DNA of 6,729 nucleotides from assembly GCA_028694565.1 (NCBI GenBank), contig JAQVKR010000154.1:1-6729 (forward strand), in the 5' to 3' direction. A program made the position numbers and the translations under genes. Below, one piece after another: positions 1 to 6,445 of this stretch (positions are counted from its first letter, which is position 1; each line of letters opens with the position of its first letter). The notes beneath the pieces are model-generated. The model saw only the letters and a list, made by a program, of their open reading frames with translations. It was not told the origin of the DNA and did no database searches. The DNA comes from Gammaproteobacteria bacterium. Lineage in GTDB: Bacteria > Pseudomonadota > Gammaproteobacteria > DSM-26407.

Positions 1-223
1 CATGGTCCTGCTGGCGGTGCCCTTCCCCTTCGGGCCGCTGCGCTCGGCCCTCACCGGCTCCCGCCTGGTGGTCGGCGCCGTGGCGGGCTTCGCCTTCCAC
101 CTGTTCAACCTGACCGCCGGTCAGCTCAGCCTGGTCTACGGCGCCCCGCCGCTGCTGGGCGCCTTCGTCCCCTCCCTGGTGTTCCTCGCCGCCGCCCTGG
201 TGCTGGCCCGCCGCGCCGCCTGA
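1..223 (+). CDS. lptG: LPS export ABC transporter permease LptG, C-terminal fragment
   Basis: This is the last 73 codons of a gene that enters from the left edge and ends at TGA 221-223. The ATG at base 2 is an internal methionine, not the start. LptG pairs with LptF and the ATPase LptB in the inner membrane to extract lipopolysaccharide and push it onto the LptC-A-D bridge. The fragment fits the LptG C-terminus: a short hydrophobic stretch with FGPLRS, a first membrane helix (about residues 22-42 of the fragment, with FHLFN inside it), a short loop containing LSLVYGAPP, and a last membrane helix ending in RRAA. The related LptF is the main alternative; the loop and final helix read more like LptG. 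The gene converges on the RDD/glgB operon and has no functional link to glycogen. Identification is by remembered family pattern, so the paralogue call is fairly sure rather than certain. Confidence 0.8.
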   Translation, partial: MVLLAVPFPFGPLRSALTGSRLVVGAVAGFAFHLFNLTAGQLSLVYGAPPLLGAFVPSLVFLAAALVLARRAA

Positions 224-320
224 CACGGTCGGAACCGCCGCAGATCACGCCGGCTTTCCTGTCCGGGCCTGCCCGCCCGCGCACCAGTCGTGCAGAGGCG
301 CCCGCCAGCGGGGCTGCGAT

Positions 321-366
321 GCCGCGCCGGACGCGGCCGCCGCCGGGGACCCGCCATGGTCCCCGG
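321..366. terminator. Two adjacent GC-rich hairpins in the convergent gap (possible bidirectional terminator)
   Basis: The first hairpin pairs 321-326 with 332-337 (6 bp, 5-nt loop). The second pairs 343-351 with 358-366 (9 bp perfect, CCGGGGACC/GGTCCCCGG, 6-nt loop). They lie between the lptG stop at 223 and the RDD-gene stop at 425, where transcripts from both sides meet. No T-run follows either stem on either strand, so this is not a classical intrinsic terminator. It may help Rho-dependent ending or protect 3' ends, or it may be chance in GC-rich DNA. Nothing else is apparent in 224-424. Confidence 0.35.
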
Positions 367-424
367 GCCGGAGCGGCGCGTCAGGAACCGGAGGAATCCA
401 CGCGAACCAGCGACAATCCGCGCT

Positions 425-874
425 TTATTCAGTCTCGTGCCTGGGCTTCGGCGGCAGGAGGACGACGCGGGTGCCGGAGAGGCGATCGTAGAGGGTGCGG
501 CGCTCCCGGTCGACGAGCATCCACAGGAAGCCGACGCCCAGCGGCAGGCAGGTGAGGAGCCCGAGCGAGAAGCGCAGCATCGCCACGCCCCAGCTGAGGG
601 GGCGGCCGTCGCCTTCCTCCACCCGCAGCCGCCAGGAGCGCAGGCCGAGGGTCTGGCCCCCGTTGATCCAGAACCAGCCGTAGAAGATGAAGCTCACCAG
701 CAGCAGGTAGGCGCTGAGCCAGGGGCTGCCGGGCTGGTTGGCCGCGCCGGCGGTGATCAGGAGCAGGGCGCCCATGGCGACGTAGAGCACCGCCAGCAGC
801 AGGATGAGATCATAGACCATCGCCAGCAGGCGGCGGACGAAGCCGGCGGGGGGAGTCGCTTCACTTCCTGACAT
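425..874 (-). CDS. RDD family inner-membrane protein
   Basis: This 149-residue protein has three hydrophobic stretches, at about residues 18-42, 54-71 and 97-121. It carries the RDD family signature: arginines 14-15 and aspartate 22 in and before the first helix, a GGQTLGLRSWRLRV segment at 72-85 between helices two and three, and TLYDRLSGTRVV at 127-138, which holds the second conserved Asp (130). RDD proteins are small integral membrane proteins; some have been linked to ion or proton exchange, but most have no known job, and none can be assigned here. The ATG (874-872) shares one base with the glgB stop (876-874) in a TGATG junction, so translation probably restarts from glgB. In some gammaproteobacteria an RDD gene sits beside lptFG, so its place here may reflect that old neighbourhood rather than a glycogen role. 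The stop is TAA at 427-425. Confidence 0.85.
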   Translation of the reverse strand: MSGSEATPPAGFVRRLLAMVYDLILLLAVLYVAMGALLLITAGAANQPGSPWLSAYLLLVSFIFYGWFWINGGQTLGLRSWRLRVEEGDGRPLSWGVAMLRFSLGLLTCLPLGVGFLWMLVDRERRTLYDRLSGTRVVLLPPKPRHETE

Positions 875-3117
875 CAGGGCTGTTCCTCGTTCCGGAGCAC
901 CACCATCGCCAGGGGAGGGAGGGTGAGCTCGATGCTGTGTGGACGATCATGCCAGGCCTGTGGCCGGCTGGAGACGCCGCCGCCGTTGCCCATGTCGCTG
1001 CCGCCGTAGTGGCGCGAGTCGGTGTTCAGCAGTTCCCGGTAGTGGCCCGAACGGTCCACGCCCACCCGGTAGCCGGGACGCGGCACGGGTGTGAAGTTGC
1101 AGATCACCAGCACGTCGCCGGCGTCGGAGCGGCGCCGGAAGCTGAGCACCGAATGGGCGGCGTCCTCGCAATCCACCCAGGAGAAGCCGCGCGCGTCGAA
1201 ATCGTGCCGGTGCAGGGCCGGCTGCTCGCGGTAGAGCCGGTTGAGATCGGAGACCAGTCGCCGGATGCCCTGGTGCGCGGGCAGATCGAGCAGTTGCCAG
1301 TCCAGTGCCGTGTCATGGTTCCACTCCCGCCCCTGGGCGAACTCGCCGCCCATGAACAGGAGCTTCTTGCCCGGGTGGGTGAACAGGTAGGCGTAGAGCA
1401 GGCGCAGATTGGCGAAGCGCTGCCAGGCATCGCCCGGCATCTTGTCCAGCAGCGAGCGCTTCAGGTGCACCACCTCGTCGTGGGAGAAGGGCAGCACGAA
1501 ATTCTCGTTGAAGGCGTAGAGAAGGCTGAAGGTCAGCAGGCTGTGGTGGTGGCTGCGGTAGAGGGGATCACGGCTCATGTACTCCAGCGTGTCGTGCATC
1601 CAGCCCATGTTCCACTTCATGGAGAAGCCCAGCCCCCCCAGCCAGACCGGGCGCGAGACCATGGGCCAGGCGGTGGACTCCTCGGCAATCACCATGACGC
1701 CGGGGTGGCGGGCATGGACCACCTCGTTGAGCTCGCGCAGAAAAGCGATGGCCTCGAGGTTCTCCCGGCCGCCGTGGATGTTCGGCAGCCACTCCCCGGC
1801 CGGGCGGGAGTAGTCCCGGTAGAGCATGGAGGCCACCGCGTCGACCCGCAGGCCGTCGATGTGAAACTCCTCCAGCCAGTACATGGCGCTCGCCAGCAGG
1901 AAGTTGCGCACCTCGTTGCGGCCGTAGTTGAAGATGTAGGTTCCCCACTCGCGATGCTCGCCCAGGCGGGGATCCTCGTGTTCGTAGAGGGCGCTGCCGT
2001 CGAAGCGCGCGAGGGCGTGGCGATCCTTGGGGAAGTGCCCCGGCACCCAGTCCAGCAGGATGCCGATGCCCGCCTGGTGGCAGAGGTCCACGAAGTAGCG
2101 GAAATCATCGGGCGCGCCGAAACGGCTGGTGGGCGCGAAGAAGCCGGTGGACTGGTAGCCCCACGAGGCGTCCAGCGGATGTTCGGTGACCGGCAGCAGC
2201 TCGATGTGGGTGAAGCCCAGCTCCCGCACGTGCTCCACGAGGCGGTGGGCCAGCTCCCGGTAGTTGAGGAACCCGCCCCCGGAATCGCGCTGCCAGGATC
2301 CCAGGTGCACCTCGTAGATGGACAGGGGCTGGTGCAGCCAGTCGCTCCCGGCCCGCCGCGCCATCCATTCCCCGTCCTGCCAGGCATGGCCGCTGGGCGC
2401 CTCCACGATGGCGGCCGTGGCCGGGCGCGGCTCGAAGCGCTGGCCGTAGGGATCGGTTTTCAGGACCACTTCGCCGGAGCCCCGGTTGCGCAGCTCGTAC
2501 TTGTAGCAGGCATTGGGGCCGAGGCCGGGAATGAACAGTTCCCAGACACCGCTGCCTCCCCGTACCCGCATGGGGTGGCAGCGGCCGTCCCAGGCGTTGA
2601 AGTCGCCCACCACGCTGACCCGCTCGGCGTTCGGGGCCCAGGTGGCGAACAGCACGCCGGGGACGCCGTCCACCACCCGCGGCGCGGCGCCCAGGTGGCG
2701 GTAGACATGCCAGTGGTGTCCTTCCCCGAACAGGTGCAGATCATAGTCGGAGAGCTGGGGCGGGAAACTGTAGGGATCGAAATAGCGCCGCCGCTCGCCC
2801 CGGCCGTTGTCGCGCTCGAACTCGAGCCGCCCCGCGGGCAGGCTCGAGGTCTTTCCGCGCCACTCGAACAGGTCGGTCCCCGGGAGACGCTCCATGGGCA
2901 GGCGCCGATCGCCGGACAGGATGGCCTGCAGAGCGGTGTCGGGCGCGAAGGCGCGCACCACCGACTCGCCATCGGCGCCGGGATGGTGCCCCAGAACGGC
3001 GAACGGGTCGTGATGCCGGGCTTCGAGTAGTTTCTCTATCTCGGGGGTAATGGGCCTGCTCCATGGGACAGCGGGGTCGCCTCCGCAGGTGGTTGCCGGA
3101 GGGGCCGTGAGATTCAC
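874..3117 (-). CDS. glgB: 1,4-alpha-glucan (glycogen) branching enzyme GlgB
   Basis: This 747-residue cytoplasmic enzyme (E. coli GlgB has 728) cuts alpha-1,4 chains and re-attaches them through alpha-1,6 bonds. The order is an N-terminal domain starting around [11 protein letters not shown] (36-46), a CBM48-type domain (about 153-240, with [20 protein letters not shown]), the GH13 barrel (about 265-630) and a C-terminal beta domain. The GH13 motifs are intact: DWVPGHF (Asp356, His361), [12 protein letters not shown] (nucleophile Asp426), VIAEES (acid/base Glu479) and FSHDEVVH (Asp547). The last three lie a constant 21 residues beyond E. coli Asp405, Glu458 and Asp526. The start is GTG at 3117-3115. 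In-frame TAG and TGA codons lie only a few codons upstream, and no ATG, GTG or TTG downstream precedes the conserved domain. The ribosome site is weak (only TGAGAC nearby). It is the first gene of a two-gene operon with the RDD gene and is divergent from glgC. Confidence 0.97.
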   Translation of the reverse strand: MNLTAPPATTCGGDPAVPWSRPITPEIEKLLEARHHDPFAVLGHHPGADGESVVRAFAPDTALQAILSGDRRLPMERLPGTDLFEWRGKTSSLPAGRLEFERDNGRGERRRYFDPYSFPPQLSDYDLHLFGEGHHWHVYRHLGAAPRVVDGVPGVLFATWAPNAERVSVVGDFNAWDGRCHPMRVRGGSGVWELFIPGLGPNACYKYELRNRGSGEVVLKTDPYGQRFEPRPATAAIVEAPSGHAWQDGEWMARRAGSDWLHQPLSIYEVHLGSWQRDSGGGFLNYRELAHRLVEHVRELGFTHIELLPVTEHPLDASWGYQSTGFFAPTSRFGAPDDFRYFVDLCHQAGIGILLDWVPGHFPKDRHALARFDGSALYEHEDPRLGEHREWGTYIFNYGRNEVRNFLLASAMYWLEEFHIDGLRVDAVASMLYRDYSRPAGEWLPNIHGGRENLEAIAFLRELNEVVHARHPGVMVIAEESTAWPMVSRPVWLGGLGFSMKWNMGWMHDTLEYMSRDPLYRSHHHSLLTFSLLYAFNENFVLPFSHDEVVHLKRSLLDKMPGDAWQRFANLRLLYAYLFTHPGKKLLFMGGEFAQGREWNHDTALDWQLLDLPAHQGIRRLVSDLNRLYREQPALHRHDFDARGFSWVDCEDAAHSVLSFRRRSDAGDVLVICNFTPVPRPGYRVGVDRSGHYRELLNTDSRHYGGSDMGNGGGVSSRPQAWHDRPHSIELTLPPLAMVVLRNEEQP

Positions 3118-3142
3118 AATCCGGTCTCACTAGGGCGGGACA

Positions 3143-3177
3143 ATCTTACAGCCCCTGAAGCCGACAAAGCCAGACTC
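3143..3177 (-). promoter_or_regulatory. Putative glgB operon promoter with conserved upstream element
   Basis: Read leftward, the block is TCTGGCTTTGTCGGC (3174-3160), then 11 nt, then TAAGAT (3148-3143) as a -10 candidate (4 of 6 to TATAAT). Transcription would begin near 3136, giving a leader of about 19 nt before the GTG. No good sigma-70 -35 hexamer sits at normal spacing: TTGTCG lies inside the element but only 13 bp from TAAGAT. The element therefore reads better as an activator-assisted or alternative-sigma site. Support comes from the near-identical arrangement upstream of glgC. Confidence 0.5.
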
Positions 3178-3193
3178 GGCATCTCTCACGGGG

Positions 3194-3262
3194 CCGCCCG
3201 ATACCCGGGCGGACGGGTCGGAAACGCCGTCCGCGGCCGGCGGCGGGCCGCTCCGGCCGCGG
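3194..3262. repeat. Cluster of GC-rich inverted repeats in the divergent region
   Basis: Three inverted repeats run nearly end to end. They are 3194-3200 with 3206-3212 (7 bp, 5-nt gap), 3209-3216 with 3227-3234 (8 bp, 10-nt gap) and 3231-3240 with 3253-3262 (10 bp, CCGCGGCCGG, 12-nt gap). The first two overlap by a few bases and so exclude one another. All lie upstream of both predicted start points, so they should act as DNA, not as leader RNA. Some could be chance given the base composition. Confidence 0.45.
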
Positions 3263-3277
3263 GCCTGACGGGTCCTG

Positions 3278-3316
3278 CGGCGGGAGCCGCCGGCCATGGC
3301 CCGGCGGCTCCCGCCG
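3278..3316. repeat. Perfect 16-bp inverted repeat (hairpin/cruciform) between the glg promoters
   Basis: The left arm CGGCGGGAGCCGCCGG (3278-3293) and right arm CCGGCGGCTCCCGCCG (3301-3316) are perfectly complementary around a 7-nt centre, CCATGGC. A further 7-bp outer pair (3269-3275 with 3346-3352, CGGGTCC/GGACCCG) encloses it. It sits close to midway between the two inverted 15-bp elements. No T-run follows on either strand. It could be a protein-binding or topology element, a transcription barrier between the operons, or a leftover repeat element. Confidence 0.75.
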
Positions 3317-3383
3317 ATCTCCGCGCCGCCCGGGCCCGCCCCGCGGGACCCGCCTCTCGGACACACTTGTTGAGGACCCTGAA

Positions 3384-3415
3384 TCTGGCTTTGTCGGCGG
3401 CATGGGCAGTACCAT
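3384..3415 (+). promoter_or_regulatory. Putative glgC operon promoter with conserved upstream element
   Basis: TCTGGCTTTGTCGGC (3384-3398), an 11-nt gap, then TACCAT (3410-3415, 4 of 6 to TATAAT) mirror the block upstream of glgB. Transcription would start near 3422, leaving about 35 nt of leader before the chosen ATG. As on the glgB side there is no strong -35 at normal spacing, which fits a regulator-dependent promoter. This is a call from pattern and symmetry only. Confidence 0.5.
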
Positions 3416-3429
3416 ACCGATGCGCCGCC

Positions 3430-3459
3430 GGAGGACCCAGACAAGGAGCCATGCCTATG
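3430..3459 (+). promoter_or_regulatory. glgC leader: ribosome-binding site, double ATG and three GGA motifs
   Basis: AAGGAG (3443-3448) is a strong Shine-Dalgarno site. The ATG at 3451 is only 2 nt beyond it, while the in-frame ATG at 3457 lies at the favourable distance of 8 nt, which decides the start. GGA triplets occur at 3430-3432, 3433-3435 and 3445-3447, the last inside the ribosome site. GGA motifs are the core of CsrA/RsmA sites, and E. coli glgC is a known CsrA target; regulation here is inferred. Confidence 0.6.
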
Positions 3460-4725
3460 CAAATCGACCATTCAGGCCGTTTTATCAGTCGCCTGACCCG
3501 GGACACCCTGGCACTGATACTGGCCGGGGGGCGGGGTTCCCGACTCAAGCAGCTCACCCTCTGGCGGGCCAAGCCGTCGGTCCCGTTCGGGGGGAAATTC
3601 CGCATCATCGACTTCCCCCTCTCCAACTGCGTGAATTCCGGGATCCGGCGTATCGGGGTCCTCACCCAGTACAAGGCCCACTCCCTCATCCGCCACATCC
3701 AGCAGGGCTGGGGCTTCCTGCGCGGCGAGCTGAACGAGTTCGTGGAACTGCTCCCGGCCCAGCAGCGCATCGAGACCTCCTGGTACGCCGGAACCGCCGA
3801 TGCGGTATTCCAGAACCTCGACATCATTCACAGCCACGAGCCGGAATACGTCCTCATCCTGGCCGGCGATCACATCTACAAGATGGATTACGGCGAGATG
3901 CTCGCCTATCACGTGGAGCAGGGCGCGGACATGACCGTCGGCTGCATGGAGGTCCCGCTGGAGCGGGCCCGCGCCTTCGGGGTGATGGCCGTGGACGAAA
4001 CCGGGCGGGTGGTCGATTTCTCCGAGAAACCGGAGGCGCCGCAGCCCATTCCCGGCAAGCCGGAGCTGGCGCTGGCCTCCATGGGCATCTACATCTTCAA
4101 CGCCCGCTTCCTGGAGGAGCAGCTGGTCGCCGATGCCAACGACAGCTATTCGTCCCGTGATTTCGGCAAGGACATCATCCCGAAGGTGATCGAGAACCAC
4201 CGGGTCGTCGCCTTTCCATTCCGCGATCCCCAGACCGGGAAGATGGCCTACTGGCGCGACGTAGGAACCGTGGACGCCTACTGGGAGGCCAACCTGGAGC
4301 TCATCGGGGTCACCCCGGAGCTCAATCTCTACGACGAAACCTGGCCCATCTGGACCCACCAGGCCCAGCTGCCGCCGGCGAAATTCGTCTTCGACGACGA
4401 CGATCGCCGCGGCATGGCGGTCGACTCCATGGTCTCCGGCGGCTGCATCGTCTCCGGATCGCTGGTGCGCCACTCGCTGCTGTTCTCCAACGTTCAGGTC
4501 GGCTCGTTCTCACAGGTGCAGGACTCGGTGGTGCTGCCGGACGTGGTCATCGGGCGCAACTGCCGCATCACCCGGGCGATCATCGACGTGGGCTGCCAGA
4601 TCCCGCCCGACACCCGCATCGGACAGGATCGGGAAGAGGATGCCGCGCGCTTCCACGTGAGCCCGGACGGCGTGGTGCTGGTCACCCCCGAGATGCTGGG
4701 CCAGGAGCGCCACCATGTCCTCTAA
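3457..4725 (+). CDS. glgC: Glucose-1-phosphate adenylyltransferase (ADP-glucose pyrophosphorylase) GlgC
   Basis: This 422-residue enzyme (E. coli 431) makes ADP-glucose and pyrophosphate from ATP and glucose-1-phosphate, the committed step of bacterial glycogen synthesis. The N-terminal nucleotidyltransferase fold holds [11 protein letters not shown] (20-30), [20 protein letters not shown] (37-56), WYAGTADAV (109-117), LAGDHIYK with catalytic Asp138, FSEKP with sugar-phosphate-binding Lys191, and YWRDVGT (265-271). A left-handed beta-helix domain follows (about 320-400). Catalytic positions are intact. Several allosteric-site positions known from E. coli are changed: Lys39 to Trp36, His46 to Pro43, Arg130 to Ser126, Arg386 to Val378, Arg419 to Pro411 and Arg423 to Gly415. 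ATG 3457 is preferred over 3451 because of ribosome-site spacing; 3451 would add Met-Pro. An upstream TTG at 3367 would add residues without homology. It is the first gene of the rightward operon, and its stop lies inside the GH57 gene. Confidence 0.97.
   Translation: MQIDHSGRFISRLTRDTLALILAGGRGSRLKQLTLWRAKPSVPFGGKFRIIDFPLSNCVNSGIRRIGVLTQYKAHSLIRHIQQGWGFLRGELNEFVELLPAQQRIETSWYAGTADAVFQNLDIIHSHEPEYVLILAGDHIYKMDYGEMLAYHVEQGADMTVGCMEVPLERARAFGVMAVDETGRVVDFSEKPEAPQPIPGKPELALASMGIYIFNARFLEEQLVADANDSYSSRDFGKDIIPKVIENHRVVAFPFRDPQTGKMAYWRDVGTVDAYWEANLELIGVTPELNLYDETWPIWTHQAQLPPAKFVFDDDDRRGMAVDSMVSGGCIVSGSLVRHSLLFSNVQVGSFSQVQDSVVLPDVVIGRNCRITRAIIDVGCQIPPDTRIGQDREEDAARFHVSPDGVVLVTPEMLGQERHHVL
4703..4707 (+). 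promoter_or_regulatory. Ribosome-binding site of the GH57 gene, inside glgC
   Basis: AGGAG lies 7 nt before the ATG at 4715 and within the last codons of glgC. It supports this start and implies that ribosomes finishing glgC are at hand to begin the next gene, since the two reading frames overlap by 11 bp. Confidence 0.7.
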
Positions 4726-6445
4726 GGCGGACAAAGCCGGCGCTGGCAGGCTGCGGGTGGTGCTGGCCTGGCACATGCACCAGCCCCAGTACCGCGACCT
4801 GATCACCGGTGTCTACCGGCTGCCGTGGACCTACCTGCATGCGGTGAAGGACTACGTCGACATGGCCGCCCATCTGGAAGCGTGTCCGGGTGCCCGGGCG
4901 GTGGTCAATTTCGCGCCCATCCTGCTGGAGCAGATTTCCGACTACGCGGACCAGACCCGCGGCTACCTGAACAATGCCCGGCCCATATCCGATCCCCTGC
5001 TGGCGGCGCTCGTAAGCCCGGTCCTGCCGGTGGTCAACGATCAGCGCGCGGCGCTGATCCGGGCCTGCCTGCGCGCCAATGAGCAGCGGCTGATCCAGCG
5101 CTTCACCCCCTTCACCAAGCTGGCCCAGATTGCCCGCCTGGTGGTGGACAACCCCGACGTGCTCACCTACCTGGACGATCAGTTCCTCGCCGACATCCTG
5201 GTCTGGTACCACCTGGCCTGGCTGGGGGAATCGGTGCGCCGGGAGGACGGGCGGGTCCTGCGCCTGCAGGAGAAGGGCAGCGGCTACAGCCTGCAGGATC
5301 GGACCGATCTGCTGGGGGTGATCGCCGATGTCCTGGAAGGGGTGCTTCCGCGCTACCGGAAACTGGCCGAGGCGGGCCGGGTCGAGCTCTCGGTGACCCC
5401 GTACGCCCACCCCATCCTGCCGCTGCTGCTCGATCTCCGCAGCGCCCGCGAGGCCATGCCCGACGCGCCCCTGCCGGAGCTGAAGGCCTATCCCGGCGGA
5501 CTGGAGCGCGCCCGGCGGCACGTGGAGGAGGGCGTCGAGACCTTCGAGTCCCATTTCGGTTTCCGCCCCAGCGGCTGCTGGCCGGCCGAGGGCGGGGTGA
5601 GCCGCGCGGCCCTGGCGCTGCTGGGCGAGCTCGGCTTCGACTGGGTGGCCAGCGGCCAGAGCGTCCTGCACAACAGCCTGCAGCGCACGGGAACCGCCTG
5701 GGAGACCGCCGAGGGGCCGGCGCTCTACCATCCCTACCGGGCCGAGAACCCGGGCCCCGCCTGCTTCTTCCGGGATGACGGGCTCTCCGATCTGATCGGC
5801 TTCACCTACGCGAACTGGCATGCCGACGACGCCGTGGCCGATCTGATCCGCCACCTCGAGACCATCGCCTCCCACTGCGCGCATCCGGAGCAGAACGTGG
5901 TCTCCATCATCCTCGACGGGGAAAACGCCTGGGAGTACTACCCGGAGAACGGGCAGTTCTTCCTCTCCGCGCTCTACAAGCGACTGGCCGAGCATCCCGG
6001 GCTGGACCTCACCACCTTCTCCGCGTGCATGGACAGCGAGGTGCAGATCCGCAATCTGGGCGAACTGGTGGCGGGCAGCTGGGTCTACGGGACCTTCTCC
6101 ACCTGGATCGGGGACAAGGACAAGAACCGGGGCTGGGACATGCTCGGCGAGGCCAAGCGGGCCTTCGACGAAGCCGTGGCCGAGGGCCGGCTGATGGGCC
6201 GGCGGCTGCAGCTCGCGGAACGCCAGCTGGCCGTGTGCGAGGGCTCGGACTGGTTCTGGTGGTTCGGCGACTACAATCCGGCGGACACCGTCTCCGACTT
6301 CGAGCAGCTCTTCCGCCGCCACCTGAGCAACCTCTACCAGCTGATAGGCGTGGTACCGCCGGAATACCTCTCCCATACCTTCACCACCGGCAAGGGACGG
6401 CCACAGATGGGCGGCGTGATGCGCCCGGGGCAGGCCCAGGCATGA
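4715..6445 (+). CDS. Glycoside hydrolase family 57 protein (amylopullulanase/alpha-amylase-like)
   Basis: This 576-residue protein has no signal peptide and no membrane helix, so it is probably cytoplasmic and acts on stored alpha-glucan. The five GH57 conserved regions are visible: HMHQPQYRD (20-28), [18 protein letters not shown] (221-238), GCWPAEGGV with the expected nucleophile Glu292, [11 protein letters not shown] (399-409) with the expected acid/base Asp401, and [14 protein letters not shown] (454-467). A C-terminal [13 protein letters not shown] (509-521) is also typical of these proteins. DGENAWEYY resembles the amylopullulanase-like branch more than GH57 branching enzymes. GH57 covers alpha-amylase, amylopullulanase, 4-alpha-glucanotransferase, branching enzyme and alpha-galactosidase, so the reaction cannot be fixed from sequence alone. 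It overlaps glgC by 11 bp and the following malQ by 4 bp, which points to coupled expression and a role in glycogen shaping or turnover. Confidence 0.92.
   Translation: MSSKADKAGAGRLRVVLAWHMHQPQYRDLITGVYRLPWTYLHAVKDYVDMAAHLEACPGARAVVNFAPILLEQISDYADQTRGYLNNARPISDPLLAALVSPVLPVVNDQRAALIRACLRANEQRLIQRFTPFTKLAQIARLVVDNPDVLTYLDDQFLADILVWYHLAWLGESVRREDGRVLRLQEKGSGYSLQDRTDLLGVIADVLEGVLPRYRKLAEAGRVELSVTPYAHPILPLLLDLRSAREAMPDAPLPELKAYPGGLERARRHVEEGVETFESHFGFRPSGCWPAEGGVSRAALALLGELGFDWVASGQSVLHNSLQRTGTAWETAEGPALYHPYRAENPGPACFFRDDGLSDLIGFTYANWHADDAVADLIRHLETIASHCAHPEQNVVSIILDGENAWEYYPENGQFFLSALYKRLAEHPGLDLTTFSACMDSEVQIRNLGELVAGSWVYGTFSTWIGDKDKNRGWDMLGEAKRAFDEAVAEGRLMGRRLQLAERQLAVCEGSDWFWWFGDYNPADTVSDFEQLFRRHLSNLYQLIGVVPPEYLSHTFTTGKGRPQMGGVMRPGQAQA

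Larger units (their letters stand above)
3160..3398. repeat. Perfect 15-bp inverted repeat pair flanking the divergent region
   Basis: GCCGACAAAGCCAGA at 3160-3174 is exactly reverse-complementary to TCTGGCTTTGTCGGC at 3384-3398. Two further bases just inside each copy also match after one mismatch (17 of 18), and weaker similarity extends on both sides. Each copy points outward toward its own gene at the same 11-nt distance from a TAnnAT hexamer. A small mobile element with terminal inverted repeats is the alternative, but no flanking target duplication is visible (the outer flanks read CTGAA and GGCAT). Confidence 0.75.
3118..3456. promoter_or_regulatory. Divergent glgB / glgC control region
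   Basis: This is the roughly 340-bp gap between the oppositely reading glgB and glgC operons. Its two ends carry matching inverted promoter-like blocks (near 3143-3177 and 3381-3415). Its middle, about 3190-3355, is extremely GC-rich and palindromic, with several nested inverted repeats. I see no convincing small gene in it. Open frames that cross it on the minus strand lack homology and look like high-GC shadow frames. Confidence 0.8.

Noticed and set aside
290..871. 193-codon plus-strand frame over the convergent gap and RDD gene
   Set aside because: Its sequence is rich in E, A, Q and G without motifs, and the opposite strand encodes a recognisable RDD protein through most of it.
937..3030. 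697-codon open frame antisense to glgB on the plus strand
   Set aside because: It is a register-locked shadow of glgB in GC-rich DNA. The translation is low-complexity (rich in V, A, G, H, E), has no recognisable domain, and glgB itself shows complete GH13 motifs.
3146..3415. Minus-strand frames across the divergent region (89 to 213 codons)
   Set aside because: They are arginine/proline/glycine-rich translations of palindromic GC-rich DNA, with no homology, and would conflict with the promoter arrangement.
3384..3415. Sigma-54 type promoter suggested by TGGC in the 15-bp element
   Set aside because: The GG and GC dinucleotides required at -24 and -12 do not occur at the needed spacing on either side of the divergent region.
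3367..3456. Upstream TTG start extending GlgC by 28-30 residues
   Set aside because: The extension runs through the promoter-like block, has no similarity to GlgC N-termini, and a strong ribosome site sits just before the ATG pair at 3451/3457.
3472..4473. 333-codon open frame antisense to glgC
   Set aside because: Shadow of a clearly coding glgC; composition and lack of motifs argue against a real gene.
4727..4740. Third near-copy (12 of 14) of the GCCGACAAAGCC element at the start of the GH57 gene
   Set aside because: It lies within coding sequence (codons for Ala-Asp-Lys-Ala), has no matching TAnnAT context that I could defend, and a match of this level can be chance. It would be worth a genome-wide motif scan only.
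4682..6376. 564-codon open frame antisense to the GH57 gene
   Set aside because: Same cause: codon bias of the sense gene removes stops on the other strand. No family resemblance, while the sense strand has all GH57 motifs.
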